Below, piece by piece: positions 56,323 through 64,000 of a stretch of 64,000 nucleotides of DNA; the first letter of the stretch is position 1; each line of letters starts with the position of its first letter. A program made the position numbers and the translations under genes. A model generated the notes under the pieces. That model worked only from the letters and a program-made list of their open reading frames with translations. It was not told the DNA's origin and searched no databases. The DNA comes from Filomicrobium sp. (GTDB taxonomy: Bacteria; Pseudomonadota; Alphaproteobacteria; Rhizobiales; Hyphomicrobiaceae): NCBI GenBank assembly GCA_017792465.1, contig CP051234.1, positions 4,310,501 to 4,374,500 of the forward strand, given 5' to 3'.

Positions 56323-57297
56323 TCATTTTAGAAGTTTGTGGGCGGCCTCGGAGGGTGTCGCTTCGCCGGTCAAAATTTCGTCAGCTAGAGCGTTAATGAG
56401 ATCGGATCCGCCGGTCTTTATCCGCTCGGCGACGAGGTCGGCGGCGGCGCGTGCAATCAGATAGCGGGCTCGTTTCCTGCGGCGCTCAGTGGCATCTGAG
56501 GAGAGGATCGGAGCTGCCAGCTTGTCGATCGCGGCAATGAGTTCAGGAACGCCGGCACCGCTTAAGGCGGTCGTCTTGATGATTGGAACATCGGCGACTT
56601 GTCCGGCACGGATCGAAAGCGCGCCTTTGAGCTGCTGAAGGGTCCGTTCCGCTCCATCGCGATCGCCTTTGTTGACGACCATGATGTCGGCAATTTCCAA
56701 GAGGCCCGATTTCATGGCCTGGATGTCGTCGCCAAGACCTGGAGCCGACGCGACGATGCGGATGTCGGCGACCTCGGCGACGTCGATTTCGTTTTGTCCG
56801 GTACCGACCGTTTCCAGAAGGATGATATCGAAGCTTGCTGCATCAAGAGCGTCGATGACGCGGACGGCGGCGGGTGAAAGACCGCCCAGATATCCGCGAC
56901 TGGCCAATGAGCGTACGAAAACGCCGTCGTCATCGAGTGCGGCTGTCATACGGATACGGTCGCCCAATATCGCACCGCCGGAGACGGGGCTTGAAGGGTC
57001 GACGGCGATGACGCCAACCGAGCGATCATTGCGGCGCAACTCCTGGATCAAAGCGTTGACAAGCGTTGATTTGCCGGCGCCGGGCGGTCCGGTCAGGCCG
57101 ATAATGAGCGCGTGCCCTAGATAAGGCTGCAGTTTTTTCAGGAGTTCCGAAGCCGTTGGTGCCAGCGCTTCAAGCGTTGTGATTGCGCTCGCAATGGCGC
57201 GACGGCTGCCCTGGCGCAGGTCGGCCACCAATTGATCGATTTCTGCAGGTGTTCCAGCTTTGGGAGCCGGCGTTCCGCTTGCGGCGTTTGTGGTCAT
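56323..57297 (-). CDS. meaB: Methylmalonyl-CoA mutase-associated GTPase MeaB
   Basis: MeaB (ArgK/MMAA family) loads and protects the B12 cofactor of methylmalonyl-CoA mutase. The P-loop GLTGPPGAGKSTLVNALIQEL is near residue 66, followed by VIAVDPSSPVSGGAILGDRIRM, LLETVGTGQNEIDVAEVADI and MVVNKGDRDGAERT. The ATG at 57297 gives 324 residues; the frame extends upstream without support. The mutase itself is not in the window, but pccB (31.6 kb) makes its substrate. Confidence 0.94.
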   Translation of the reverse strand: MTTNAASGTPAPKAGTPAEIDQLVADLRQGSRRAIASAITTLEALAPTASELLKKLQPYLGHALIIGLTGPPGAGKSTLVNALIQELRRNDRSVGVIAVDPSSPVSGGAILGDRIRMTAALDDDGVFVRSLASRGYLGGLSPAAVRVIDALDAASFDIILLETVGTGQNEIDVAEVADIRIVASAPGLGDDIQAMKSGLLEIADIMVVNKGDRDGAERTLQQLKGALSIRAGQVADVPIIKTTALSGAGVPELIAAIDKLAAPILSSDATERRRKRARYLIARAAADLVAERIKTGGSDLINALADEILTGEATPSEAAHKLLK

Positions 57298-57470
57298 GCG
57301 CGGGCTGATACGCGAGGCGAAGAAGGGACGCAAGTCCAACCTCGCCAGACGGAGCGGGATAATGCCTGTTTGTGGGCAATTGTGCTTGGGTCTTCAAGGC
57401 TTGATTGCCGGTGGGCGGTCGGGGTCGGCCGATCTATCCAGCCTTTTGGAAATCCTCTGCACGCTAGGCA

Positions 57471-57505
57471 CGAAAAAACCCGGACCAGTTGCCCGGTCCG
57501 GGTTT
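57471..57505 (-). terminator. Rho-independent terminator for the Lys/Arg/Glu-rich secreted protein gene
   Basis: A perfect 11-bp stem (57476-57486 with 57495-57505) with an 8-base loop is followed on the minus strand by a T-run derived from the A-run at 57473-57478. It lies 20 bases past the stop of the gene at 57526-57906. Confidence 0.8.
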
Positions 57506-57525
57506 GAAAGCAGGCGATCAGCCAA

Positions 57526-57906
57526 TTACTTGGTTTCTTCGTCTTTCTTTTCGCCAGCGGCTGCTTTGCGTTCTTCAGCCTTCTTGAGGCGTTCGGCGCG
57601 CTTGGCGAGGCGCTCTTCGCGCTTCTTCAGACGCTCAGCGAGCTTGGCGCGGCGCTTTTCGAGATACTCAGCGCGTGCCTTGCCGGTGAGGCCGTGTGCG
57701 GGGGGAGCCGGTTTGCCTTCAGCTTTTGGAGCCTCAGCGGTTTCGGCCTGGACTTTGATGACCTGGCTGTTCGCAGCGTTCTTGTCAGCGGCCGACGTCG
57801 CGGTGAGCGGAGCGGCGAAAGCTGCAGCGGCGAACGCGGTTGTCACGAAGCCAGCCAGAACGCCGGTCATGACGGTGTTACGGGTGATTTTTGAGTTCAT
57901 CGACAT
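57526..57906 (-). CDS. Small secreted charged helical protein, unrecognised
   Basis: A signal peptide (about residues 1-32, ending AAFAAP) precedes an Ala/Glu/Lys segment, the GKPAPPAHGLTGKARAEYLE motif and a helix of repeating KLAERLKKREERLAKRAERLKKAEER type, probably a single long charged helix or coiled coil. GGGAGA lies 6 bases before the ATG. It has its own terminator. No function is known to me; a DNA-, membrane- or cell-wall-associated role is only speculation. The length is 126 residues. Confidence 0.8.
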   Translation of the reverse strand: MSMNSKITRNTVMTGVLAGFVTTAFAAAAFAAPLTATSAADKNAANSQVIKVQAETAEAPKAEGKPAPPAHGLTGKARAEYLEKRRAKLAERLKKREERLAKRAERLKKAEERKAAAGEKKDEETK

Positions 57907-58080
57907 GTTAGTCTCCCTATTTCTATCTCGTCGCCAATTCCGCGAAACTGGCAGCGCGGTGATGCTTCAAGCTGCTGCCCGTCTGTCGCGGATACACATC
58001 CCTAAATTCGGCTGAACGGGTGGTGAATGCGCAATGGGGCGATCAAATGGCAGCCTCATCGGTAATGAACATTCTTAGAA

Positions 58081-59052
58081 TTAGAACCAGACTCCGGGGA
58101 ACCTGTATCGCGGCCGCATTTCAATTGGGCCGTAGCCCAGCATCGAAACCATCGGCTCTTCGTTGACGACGATCTGACGCACGTTTTGAAGCCCTGAAAG
58201 CTCATGTAGCCTTGCAATGCGTTCTTTGGTTGGCGGATGGGTTCGCAGCAGTGATGGGTGAGGAATTTTGCGGGTTGGGACCGGATAAGTGAGGTCTTCC
58301 CAGAAGTTACCCTGACTTTCATCGAGCCGGGTCAGCGCAGAGGCTAGCCCCAGCGGGTCGCCGGTGAGTGTTGCCGCCTCCAAATCGGCGTCGAACTCGC
58401 GGGCGCGTGAGAGACCCAGCTGCAGCAAGCTTGAAATCGCCGGGGCGAAATAAAGTAGCAGAATTGCCCACCAGGAAATCGGTTCGGCGCCCGTCATCAG
58501 CCCGATGAGGTTCAAGGCTGCCATGATCAAGGCGATATAAGAGAGCGACTGGACAAAACGCGTGACGATATCGGCCAGGTTCATCAACCACAGGTCGTTA
58601 TTGAGAATGTGGCTGGTTTCGTGCGCGAGAACGCCAGCGATTTCGCGCAGCGTCAGGCGGCGCAGCAGGCCTTCGGTGATTGCAATCGTTGCATTTTCCC
58701 GGCCGCCGGTCGCGAACGCGTTCATGGTGGCGCTGGGGATCAGGTAGAGATCCGGCCGCTTGGGCAGTCCTGCCCTCACCGTCAGTTCATCCATGATCCG
58801 ATTGAGCTGGTCGTCGCCTGGGGGAAGCTTGCGGGCGCGGTAGAGGCGCATGACGGCGGCGGGTGGAATGCTCGGCGCCATCAGGATGAGGATGCCGATG
58901 CTGATCAGCGATAAGGCGATGCCCTTGAGGCCCCAAACCAGCGTCGATGCGGTTATGAGGATGAGTCCAAGACCGCCAATCAGCAATATCGAATGTATGA
59001 CATTGCGTTGGCGGTGCTCTTTGAGCTCGGCAGCGTTGAGAGATTGAGACAC
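58081..59052 (-). CDS. M48-family membrane zinc metalloprotease (HtpX-like)
   Basis: The protein has two N-terminal membrane helices (about residues 18-40 and 44-66), a zinc motif HETSH at residues 144-148, two further helices around 170-195 and 200-220, and the third ligand region SRAREFDADLEA. This is the HtpX layout, which degrades misfolded membrane proteins. It differs from canonical HtpX by the longer C-terminal segment (total 323 residues), so I leave the symbol open. The start is a GTG at 59052 with a weak ribosome-binding site. Confidence 0.9.
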   Translation of the reverse strand: MSQSLNAAELKEHRQRNVIHSILLIGGLGLILITASTLVWGLKGIALSLISIGILILMAPSIPPAAVMRLYRARKLPPGDDQLNRIMDELTVRAGLPKRPDLYLIPSATMNAFATGGRENATIAITEGLLRRLTLREIAGVLAHETSHILNNDLWLMNLADIVTRFVQSLSYIALIMAALNLIGLMTGAEPISWWAILLLYFAPAISSLLQLGLSRAREFDADLEAATLTGDPLGLASALTRLDESQGNFWEDLTYPVPTRKIPHPSLLRTHPPTKERIARLHELSGLQNVRQIVVNEEPMVSMLGYGPIEMRPRYRFPGVWF

Positions 59053-59103
59053 TTGGCTAACTGCTCATAAGCGATGAAAGGAAGCATGAAAGCCTTATGG
59101 TGC

Positions 59104-59763
59104 TCAGAACTTGGCCAATGTTGCGGCATCGGCCGGTGGTTTCCCAGAAGTTTTCCATGCCTCTATGATTGCTGGAACGATGTCTTCAGCGTGCGGGACC
59201 ACGGTAAAGCTCACCTCAAGGCCGGCTCGGATGAAGGCCTGGTCGCGCATGTGGCCGAGAAGTTCCAGAAACGGGTCCCAGAAGCCGGCAATGTTTGCGA
59301 GGACGATTGGCTTTTTGTGTTGGCCAAGCTGCGACCAGGTCAGCTGTTCGACAAGCTCCTCCAAGGTGCCGATGCCGCCGGGCAGGGCGACGAAAGCGCC
59401 TGAATTTTCAAACATCAAGCGTTTGCGTTCGTGCATGTCGCCGGTGACGATCAGCTTGTCGACGTCGCGCAGCATATGTTCGCGCTCGGACAGGAAGTCC
59501 GGGATAATTCCGGTGACTTCACCGCCTGCGGCAATGGTCGCGCGTGCGACTTCGCCCATGAGGCCCATTCCGCCGCCGCCGTAAATGAGGCGCAGCGACG
59601 ATTTGGCCAGGTCGGTGCCAAGGGTTCTGGCGGCGTCGGCATAGATCGTGTTGGTTCCGTGTCCGGAGCCGCAGTAGACGCAAACGGCTGGGATCGGTGT
59701 GATTTCAATTTTTTTGGCCCTTTTCTGATTTTTTGCAGGGCTCAGTTTTGTTCTGTCGGTCAT
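59104..59763 (-). CDS. LOG-family Rossmann-fold protein
   Basis: Lysine-decarboxylase-like LOG proteins are phosphoribohydrolases that act on nucleoside 5'-monophosphates, including cytokinin precursors. The hallmarks are VCVYCGSGHG, the GGGGMGLMGEVAR segment and LPGGIGTLEELVEQLTWSQLG, with the PGGxGTxxE motif. The ATG at 59763 gives 219 residues; a start four codons upstream is possible. The bacterial function of most members is unknown. It lies 51 bases upstream of the metalloprotease gene on the same strand. Confidence 0.93.
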   Translation of the reverse strand: MTDRTKLSPAKNQKRAKKIEITPIPAVCVYCGSGHGTNTIYADAARTLGTDLAKSSLRLIYGGGGMGLMGEVARATIAAGGEVTGIIPDFLSEREHMLRDVDKLIVTGDMHERKRLMFENSGAFVALPGGIGTLEELVEQLTWSQLGQHKKPIVLANIAGFWDPFLELLGHMRDQAFIRAGLEVSFTVVPHAEDIVPAIIEAWKTSGKPPADAATLAKF

Positions 59764-60196
59764 TGGGTGTTCCAAATGCGCCCTTTGGCCTCGGAAATAC
59801 GACGGCGAGGGGCAAATTTTCTTTGTCTGTTCAATCGGTTTTGCAGGATATCCGAATTTCCTCCTCCGGTGGGCTACTGCCTCAATTCAAGGACAATAGG
59901 AACCAAGTTGGGCCTTTCGCGGTCGGGTTAACCCAAAACGCCGGGATAAGGGTTTCTTGTCGCAGAATCATTGGTTTGGGCGCGGTTTCATGGTTAAGGT
60001 TGCGACTGCGAAGCCGGTCCCAGCCAGTTTGGTGAAAAGGGGGGGCAGAAGGTTTCGCATCGCCGGTCGGGCCGGGCGACATTAAGCGCGCCGGGTTTCA
60101 GTAGGATGACGCAGCGTTTGTGCGGTGAGGCTGGTTTTAGATTTAGGTAGTGAGGCGTCTGTTTCCAATAGGCGTCTGGGTGGGAGTCGGCTGGAT
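59764..60196. other. 433-base divergent intergenic region
   Basis: The region separates the LOG gene and the LysM protein gene and should hold both promoters. It contains a perfect 10-bp palindrome GGGTTAACCC at 59925-59934. The frame of the LysM gene stays open into this region from 60125 but lacks support there. No clear sigma-70 boxes were recognised. Confidence 0.5.
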
Positions 60197-62617
60197 ATGA
60201 TGGGGCGGTTGATCAGCTTTACGCTCCTCTCCTGCGCCGTTGTTGCCGGTGGCGTGGTCTTTTCCGGCACCGGCTTCATGCAGGACGCCTCCGACTGGCA
60301 GCCCGCCGGAATGGGCGTCAAGCGCTCGTCTGAGCGCGTGAGCGAAGCTGGTGTGAGAAATCGCGCCATGTATCTCGGCGGCGTTGTCGACCGCCAGAAG
60401 AAGAATTCTCAAAGTCTGATCGGATTTTCGGTTGCAGGATCTGCGGCGGCGCAGGATCGCAATGGTGACGCTGCGAGGGCGCCTGGATTGAACCGGCCTC
60501 CGAAGTTCGCACGTATCGTCATCAAGCCAGAACGGCAATCTCAATTTTCAGGGACTGGAGAGCCCGGCCAGAGTGTCGAGCTATTGGTCGATAAGACCGA
60601 TGTGCGGCAGGCGAAAGTCGGTCTTGATGGGCGATGGACGATCTCTGGTCCGCCGCTGGGGCCGGGGGATCATAGCGTCGAAGTCTCCATCGGTTTGCCG
60701 GGGCAATCGCAACGGCTGATTGGCCAGCAGGTTCGCATTGCCATCCCGAAGACAAGTACGACGTCCGAAATCGTTGCTTATGAGCAAACCGAAGCCGAAC
60801 GCGTCGCTGAGGTGCGCGCGCGAGCGGAACGTCTGGCGCGGGATGCGAGCCGGGAGTTCGATCGCTTTGGGCCAACAGAAGACGAACCTGCCAAGCGCGA
60901 GAAGACAGATGGCCAGGCTTCCGAGAGCCCCGCAGGCGGCAGCGGCAGTTCGGACGGCGCAGGTTCGGATACGACTGATAACGGGGCGGCCGGTTGGATT
61001 GACCGGGCTCAGCGCGATTACTTTGATTATGTCGTGCCGGAACTCGCACGTAAGGGCGGGACTGGTACGGGTTCTGTAGCTCCGCGCGGCAATGTTCCCC
61101 CGCCGGTGCGGCCGAGCGATCAGTCAGGAGATCAAGGCCAGGGTGGGCCTTCGCTTGTCGGTGGTCTGCCGAGCATTGACGACATGATGAACCGGGCGCG
61201 GGATTGGATGAAAAGCGCCAACCGGACTTACCAGGATATCGTCGTTGATGATTTGCGGATTGGATCGAGTGATGTTGCTCGCGATCGTTCCGGCGATGAG
61301 CCGTCCGTTCGTGTTGACGCCGAAGAGGCGGCGCGGCGATCCAGAGAGCTCGCGGTTCAACGTGCCCAAGAGCAGCGTCGAAGACAGGAAGAGGAGCGGC
61401 GTCGGCAGGCTGAGTTGCAAGAGCGGCAAAGAGAGCTGGCGCGGCAGCGCGCGGATGCGGAGCGGCAGAATGCTGAAGAAGCCGCACGGCTTGCCGAGCT
61501 GAGAGCAACGGAGGAAGAAGAACGCCGCCTGGATGCGCTATTGAAGCGGCGGGAGGCCGAGAAGCAGGCAATTGCCGAAGAGCAGGCTGAAAAGGATCGG
61601 CTCGCCCGAGAAAGGGAATTGCAAGACGCCGAGCGCCAGCAGGCAGAAGCTGAAGCTGCAAAGGCGGAAGCCAAACGTTTGGAGGATGAACGGTTGCGGG
61701 CGGAAGCGGCAGCCCGAGCCGAACGTGATCGTCAGGCGGCCGAAGCGGCAGTCGAGCGGGACCGGCTGGCGCGTTTGGAATACGAACGATTGGAAAAAGA
61801 AAGGCTCGCAGCCGAAGCTGAGCGGGCTGAGGCGGATCGGCAAAATACGGAAGCGAAACTTCGCAACAAAGAGATGCGTACGGCACGCATCGGAGAGCTG
61901 TCGGATGAAGCGGGGTTTGGCCGCAAGTCTCAATCCGAGGAGCCGCAACCAGCGACCCCTTCGGATGCGCGCGCTTCGGAGCCGGCCGAGCCGACGCGAA
62001 AACCCAAGGCCGACCTTTCAGAAGTACTGAAGCGCAAGGCTGAGCGGGCCGAGACCATTGCGCAGCTCACCGACTCTTACCGGATTCCAAATTGGCATGC
62101 GGTTGAACAGGATCTCCTACGCGAAGACGCGCCGACGCAAGGCGAGCCTGAGACGGGACAAGAAGAGGCTCAGACCGAGGTTGGGAAATCGCGCGCTCGA
62201 CCGGATGTCGAGGACGTGCCTTTGAGGCCAAGCGAGCACGCGCAATTGCCGCGTGATTCGAGAGCGCCAAAGTCCGCACATGACGAAGTCCGTTCTGCCA
62301 CCGAAACATCTGCGGAGCGTCGCTATTCTATGAAAGACGCCTGGGCGGTTGACCGGGCCGGTACGCGCACGGCAGGATGGGCAGCGCGGTTTCCGCCGAT
62401 TGGGACGGGCTGCGCCGACGATCGGGCGGGTCGGACGATCGTACCGCCGGGTACCTATGTGGTCGCTCGTGGCGATACGCTGTGGTACATCTCCTGGCGA
62501 CATTACAATCGCGGCGATCTTTACCGGAAGATCTACCGGGCTAACCGCCGTCGGCTCAAGAACTCGCGCTTGATCTATCCCTGCCAGAAAATCTGGTTGC
62601 CGCACCTTTCACAATGA
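60197..62617 (+). CDS. Large LysM-domain coiled-coil envelope protein
   Basis: Starting at the ATG at 60197 (GGGAG about 10 bases upstream), the protein has 806 residues. A membrane or signal segment lies at residues 3-22. An Ig-like domain is recognisable around residues 100-190 (FSGTGEPGQSVELLVDK, GPGDHSVEVSI). A disordered Gly/Asp-rich part follows, and residues 375-575 are almost entirely Glu/Arg/Ala/Gln-rich, typical of a long coiled coil or single helix. A variable charged linker leads to the C-terminal LysM domain (YVVARGDTLWYISWRHYNRGDLYRKIY), which binds peptidoglycan. The layout suggests a protein that spans from the inner membrane to the cell wall. Confidence 0.85.
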   Translation: MMGRLISFTLLSCAVVAGGVVFSGTGFMQDASDWQPAGMGVKRSSERVSEAGVRNRAMYLGGVVDRQKKNSQSLIGFSVAGSAAAQDRNGDAARAPGLNRPPKFARIVIKPERQSQFSGTGEPGQSVELLVDKTDVRQAKVGLDGRWTISGPPLGPGDHSVEVSIGLPGQSQRLIGQQVRIAIPKTSTTSEIVAYEQTEAERVAEVRARAERLARDASREFDRFGPTEDEPAKREKTDGQASESPAGGSGSSDGAGSDTTDNGAAGWIDRAQRDYFDYVVPELARKGGTGTGSVAPRGNVPPPVRPSDQSGDQGQGGPSLVGGLPSIDDMMNRARDWMKSANRTYQDIVVDDLRIGSSDVARDRSGDEPSVRVDAEEAARRSRELAVQRAQEQRRRQEEERRRQAELQERQRELARQRADAERQNAEEAARLAELRATEEEERRLDALLKRREAEKQAIAEEQAEKDRLARERELQDAERQQAEAEAAKAEAKRLEDERLRAEAAARAERDRQAAEAAVERDRLARLEYERLEKERLAAEAERAEADRQNTEAKLRNKEMRTARIGELSDEAGFGRKSQSEEPQPATPSDARASEPAEPTRKPKADLSEVLKRKAERAETIAQLTDSYRIPNWHAVEQDLLREDAPTQGEPETGQEEAQTEVGKSRARPDVEDVPLRPSEHAQLPRDSRAPKSAHDEVRSATETSAERRYSMKDAWAVDRAGTRTAGWAARFPPIGTGCADDRAGRTIVPPGTYVVARGDTLWYISWRHYNRGDLYRKIYRANRRRLKNSRLIYPCQKIWLPHLSQ

Positions 62618-62822
62618 TGTGCGATCGGTGGGTTTGTTGGTCGCGTCGACGGCTGGCGGGGTCGCAATTGGCGTTGCGGTTCGCCAGATTGAAAAGGCAT
62701 TGACAATTCCTGTGGCGCTCTACGGCGCGACTTCATTACGAGAACGAATGCGGCTCTAGGGCGTTACTGCTCAAGGCGCTTGTCAAAGAAGCGGCGGGCG
62801 CTTCTTTTGCAGAAAGGGACTT

Positions 62823-64000
62823 ATGCTTAGACAAGGACGGGGATCGGGCAGACCCAGCATCGATGCGGCGTTGCTTGGCGCGCGCGAGGATCACTGGACC
62901 GTCTTCAAGGGACTGTTGCCATTCGTCTGGCCGGAAGGGCGGCCGGATCTGCGGCGCAACGTGGTTGTCGCATTCGGCCTTCTTCTCCTAGCGAAGCTGG
63001 TGACGATTACCATCCCGATTGTTTTCAAGTGGGTGACCGATGCTTTGACGGCGGTCTCGGGCGAGACGTCTGCGTCCGGGCCGGCAACGCTTGCGGTCGT
63101 GGTGACGATGCTGGTGCTCGCCTATGGCGCCGGCCGCATGATGTCGGTCGTTCTCAATCAGATCCGCGACATCTATTTTACCAAGGTTGGGCAGAACGCC
63201 GTACGTAAGCTCAATACGCGCACGTTCGAACATCTGCATAAGCTGAGCCTGCGGTTTCACCTGGAGCGGCGGACGGGCGGGCTGTCGCGCGTTTTGGAGC
63301 GAAGTGCGCGGGCCATCGAACTCATCATCCGCATGGGCATTTTGAACGTCGTGCCGACGCTGATCGAACTCGTGCTGATCTGCGCGGTGCTGTTTTATTA
63401 TTTCGACGCGACGTTCGTCCTCATCGTGCTTGCGACGGTGACGGTCTACATGTGGTTCACGTTCAAAGCGTCCGAATGGCGTATCGGCATCCGCCGCGAG
63501 ATGAACGACAGCGACACGGATGCCAACACCAAGGCGATCGACAGTCTTCTCAATTTCGAGACGGTCAAATATTTCGGCAACGAAGCGCTTGAATCGCGAC
63601 GTTTCGATTCTGCGATGAAGCGCTATGAGGGTGCTGCGATCCGGACCTATTCGTCACTGGCTTATTTGAACTCCGGGCAGGCGATCATCTTCACGCTCGG
63701 CATGATCCTGATGATGTGGATGGTGGCGCGCGGGGTGGCAGCGGGAACGCATACCGTTGGCGATTTCGTCATGGTCAACACCATGATGATCCAGCTTTGG
63801 ATGCCGCTCAACTTCATGGGCATGGTCTATCGCGAGATCAAGCAGGGGCTTGTCGATATCGAGGTCATGTTCGCGCTCCTGCAGCAGAACCCGGAAGTTG
63901 AAGACAGTCCTGGAGCCAAGCCGCTCAAAGTCACAAACGGCGAGATCAAGTTCGAGAACGTCTGCTTTTCTTATGAAGAAGATCGTACGATCCTGAAGGA
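62823..64000 (+). CDS. ABC exporter of the Atm1 (ABCB7/HMT) type, 3'-truncated by window edge
   Basis: The frame is open from the ATG at 62823 (AAAGGGA just upstream) to the window end, 392 residues, with no stop codon. The N-terminal cytosolic segment leads to the six-helix transmembrane domain of a half-size exporter: RDIYFTKVGQNAVRKLNTRTFEHLHKLSLRFHLERRTGGLSR is characteristic of the Atm1/ABCB6 group, as is the TKAIDSLLNFETVKYFGNE stretch. The sequence runs into the start of the nucleotide-binding domain (FENVCFSYEEDRTILK). Such exporters move glutathione-linked sulfur or metal species; the cargo here is unknown. gor, which keeps glutathione reduced, lies 21 kb away. Confidence 0.93.
   Translation, partial: MLRQGRGSGRPSIDAALLGAREDHWTVFKGLLPFVWPEGRPDLRRNVVVAFGLLLLAKLVTITIPIVFKWVTDALTAVSGETSASGPATLAVVVTMLVLAYGAGRMMSVVLNQIRDIYFTKVGQNAVRKLNTRTFEHLHKLSLRFHLERRTGGLSRVLERSARAIELIIRMGILNVVPTLIELVLICAVLFYYFDATFVLIVLATVTVYMWFTFKASEWRIGIRREMNDSDTDANTKAIDSLLNFETVKYFGNEALESRRFDSAMKRYEGAAIRTYSSLAYLNSGQAIIFTLGMILMMWMVARGVAAGTHTVGDFVMVNTMMIQLWMPLNFMGMVYREIKQGLVDIEVMFALLQQNPEVEDSPGAKPLKVTNGEIKFENVCFSYEEDRTILK

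Noticed and set aside
60522-61886. 454-residue open frame opposite the LysM protein
   Set aside because: The Pro/Arg/Ala-rich composition is the complement of the coiled-coil coding bias; no ribosome-binding site or motif supports it.
62823-64000. The Atm1-like transporter as the exporter of the RTX protein
   Set aside because: Type I secretion ABC proteins have different transmembrane signatures and partner with a membrane-fusion protein; this one has the Atm1-type motifs and lies 32 kb away.

Overview
The window looks like a chromosomal segment of an alphaproteobacterium, most likely of the Hyphomicrobiales (Rhizobiales) and possibly Hyphomicrobium-like. This is inference from gene content, with no database search. 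The supporting genes are an uninterrupted S10-spc-alpha ribosomal cluster that includes secY and adk, an ATP12-type F1 chaperone gene behind an RluC/RluD-type pseudouridine synthase, a class II DAHP synthase, a propionyl-CoA carboxylase beta subunit and a MeaB GTPase, a DUF2865 protein, and a split MnmC-like gene pair. Composition is moderately GC-rich throughout. No tRNA, rRNA, CRISPR array, insertion sequence or prophage was recognised.

Positions 1 to about 18,900 are translation machinery, all on the plus strand: fusA (5' end outside the window), tuf, then rpsJ-rplC-rplD-rplW-rplB-rpsS-rplV-rpsC-rplP-rpmC-rpsQ-rplN-rplX-rplE-rpsN-rpsH-rplF-rplR-rpsE-rpmD-rplO-secY-adk-rpsM-rpsK-rpoA-rplQ, closed by a strong terminator. 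Start and stop codons often overlap. Several larger gaps (tuf-rpsJ, rplO-secY, adk-rpsM, rpsK-rpoA, rpoA-rplQ) carry clear hairpins that may regulate or process the long transcript.

Positions 19,000 to 31,100 hold a Deg-type periplasmic protease, the AAA+ ATPase rarA, a large L,D-transpeptidase on the minus strand, and a small locus with a Tae4-like peptidoglycan amidase, a two-helix membrane protein and a divergent periplasmic protein. They are followed by crcB, an RluC-like synthase, a HAD phosphatase and ATP12. ATP12 converges on a protein with 29 uninterrupted RTX nonapeptides.

Positions 31,500 to 50,100 are mainly metabolism and tRNA biology: pccB, a split MnmC-like oxidoreductase/methyltransferase pair, gph, a succinate-semialdehyde dehydrogenase, rpiA, glutathione reductase, an SDR, a YceI protein, class II DAHP synthase, a permuted papain-like hydrolase, NAD synthetase, glutamyl-tRNA synthetase and a GNAT acetyltransferase. 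Several small unrecognised proteins lie between them.

Positions 50,400 to 64,000 hold a DUF2865 protein, cysS, a GNAT protein, citramalate synthase, a cold shock protein, meaB, a small charged secreted protein, an M48 metalloprotease, a LOG-family protein, a large LysM coiled-coil protein and an Atm1-type ABC exporter cut by the right edge.

The least ordinary items are the orphan Tae4-like amidase locus, the hairpin-rich leaders of the ribosomal cluster, the split divergent MnmC-like pair, the uninterrupted 29-unit RTX array and several cell-wall-related proteins of unusual architecture. No clearly new multi-gene system stands out beyond these.
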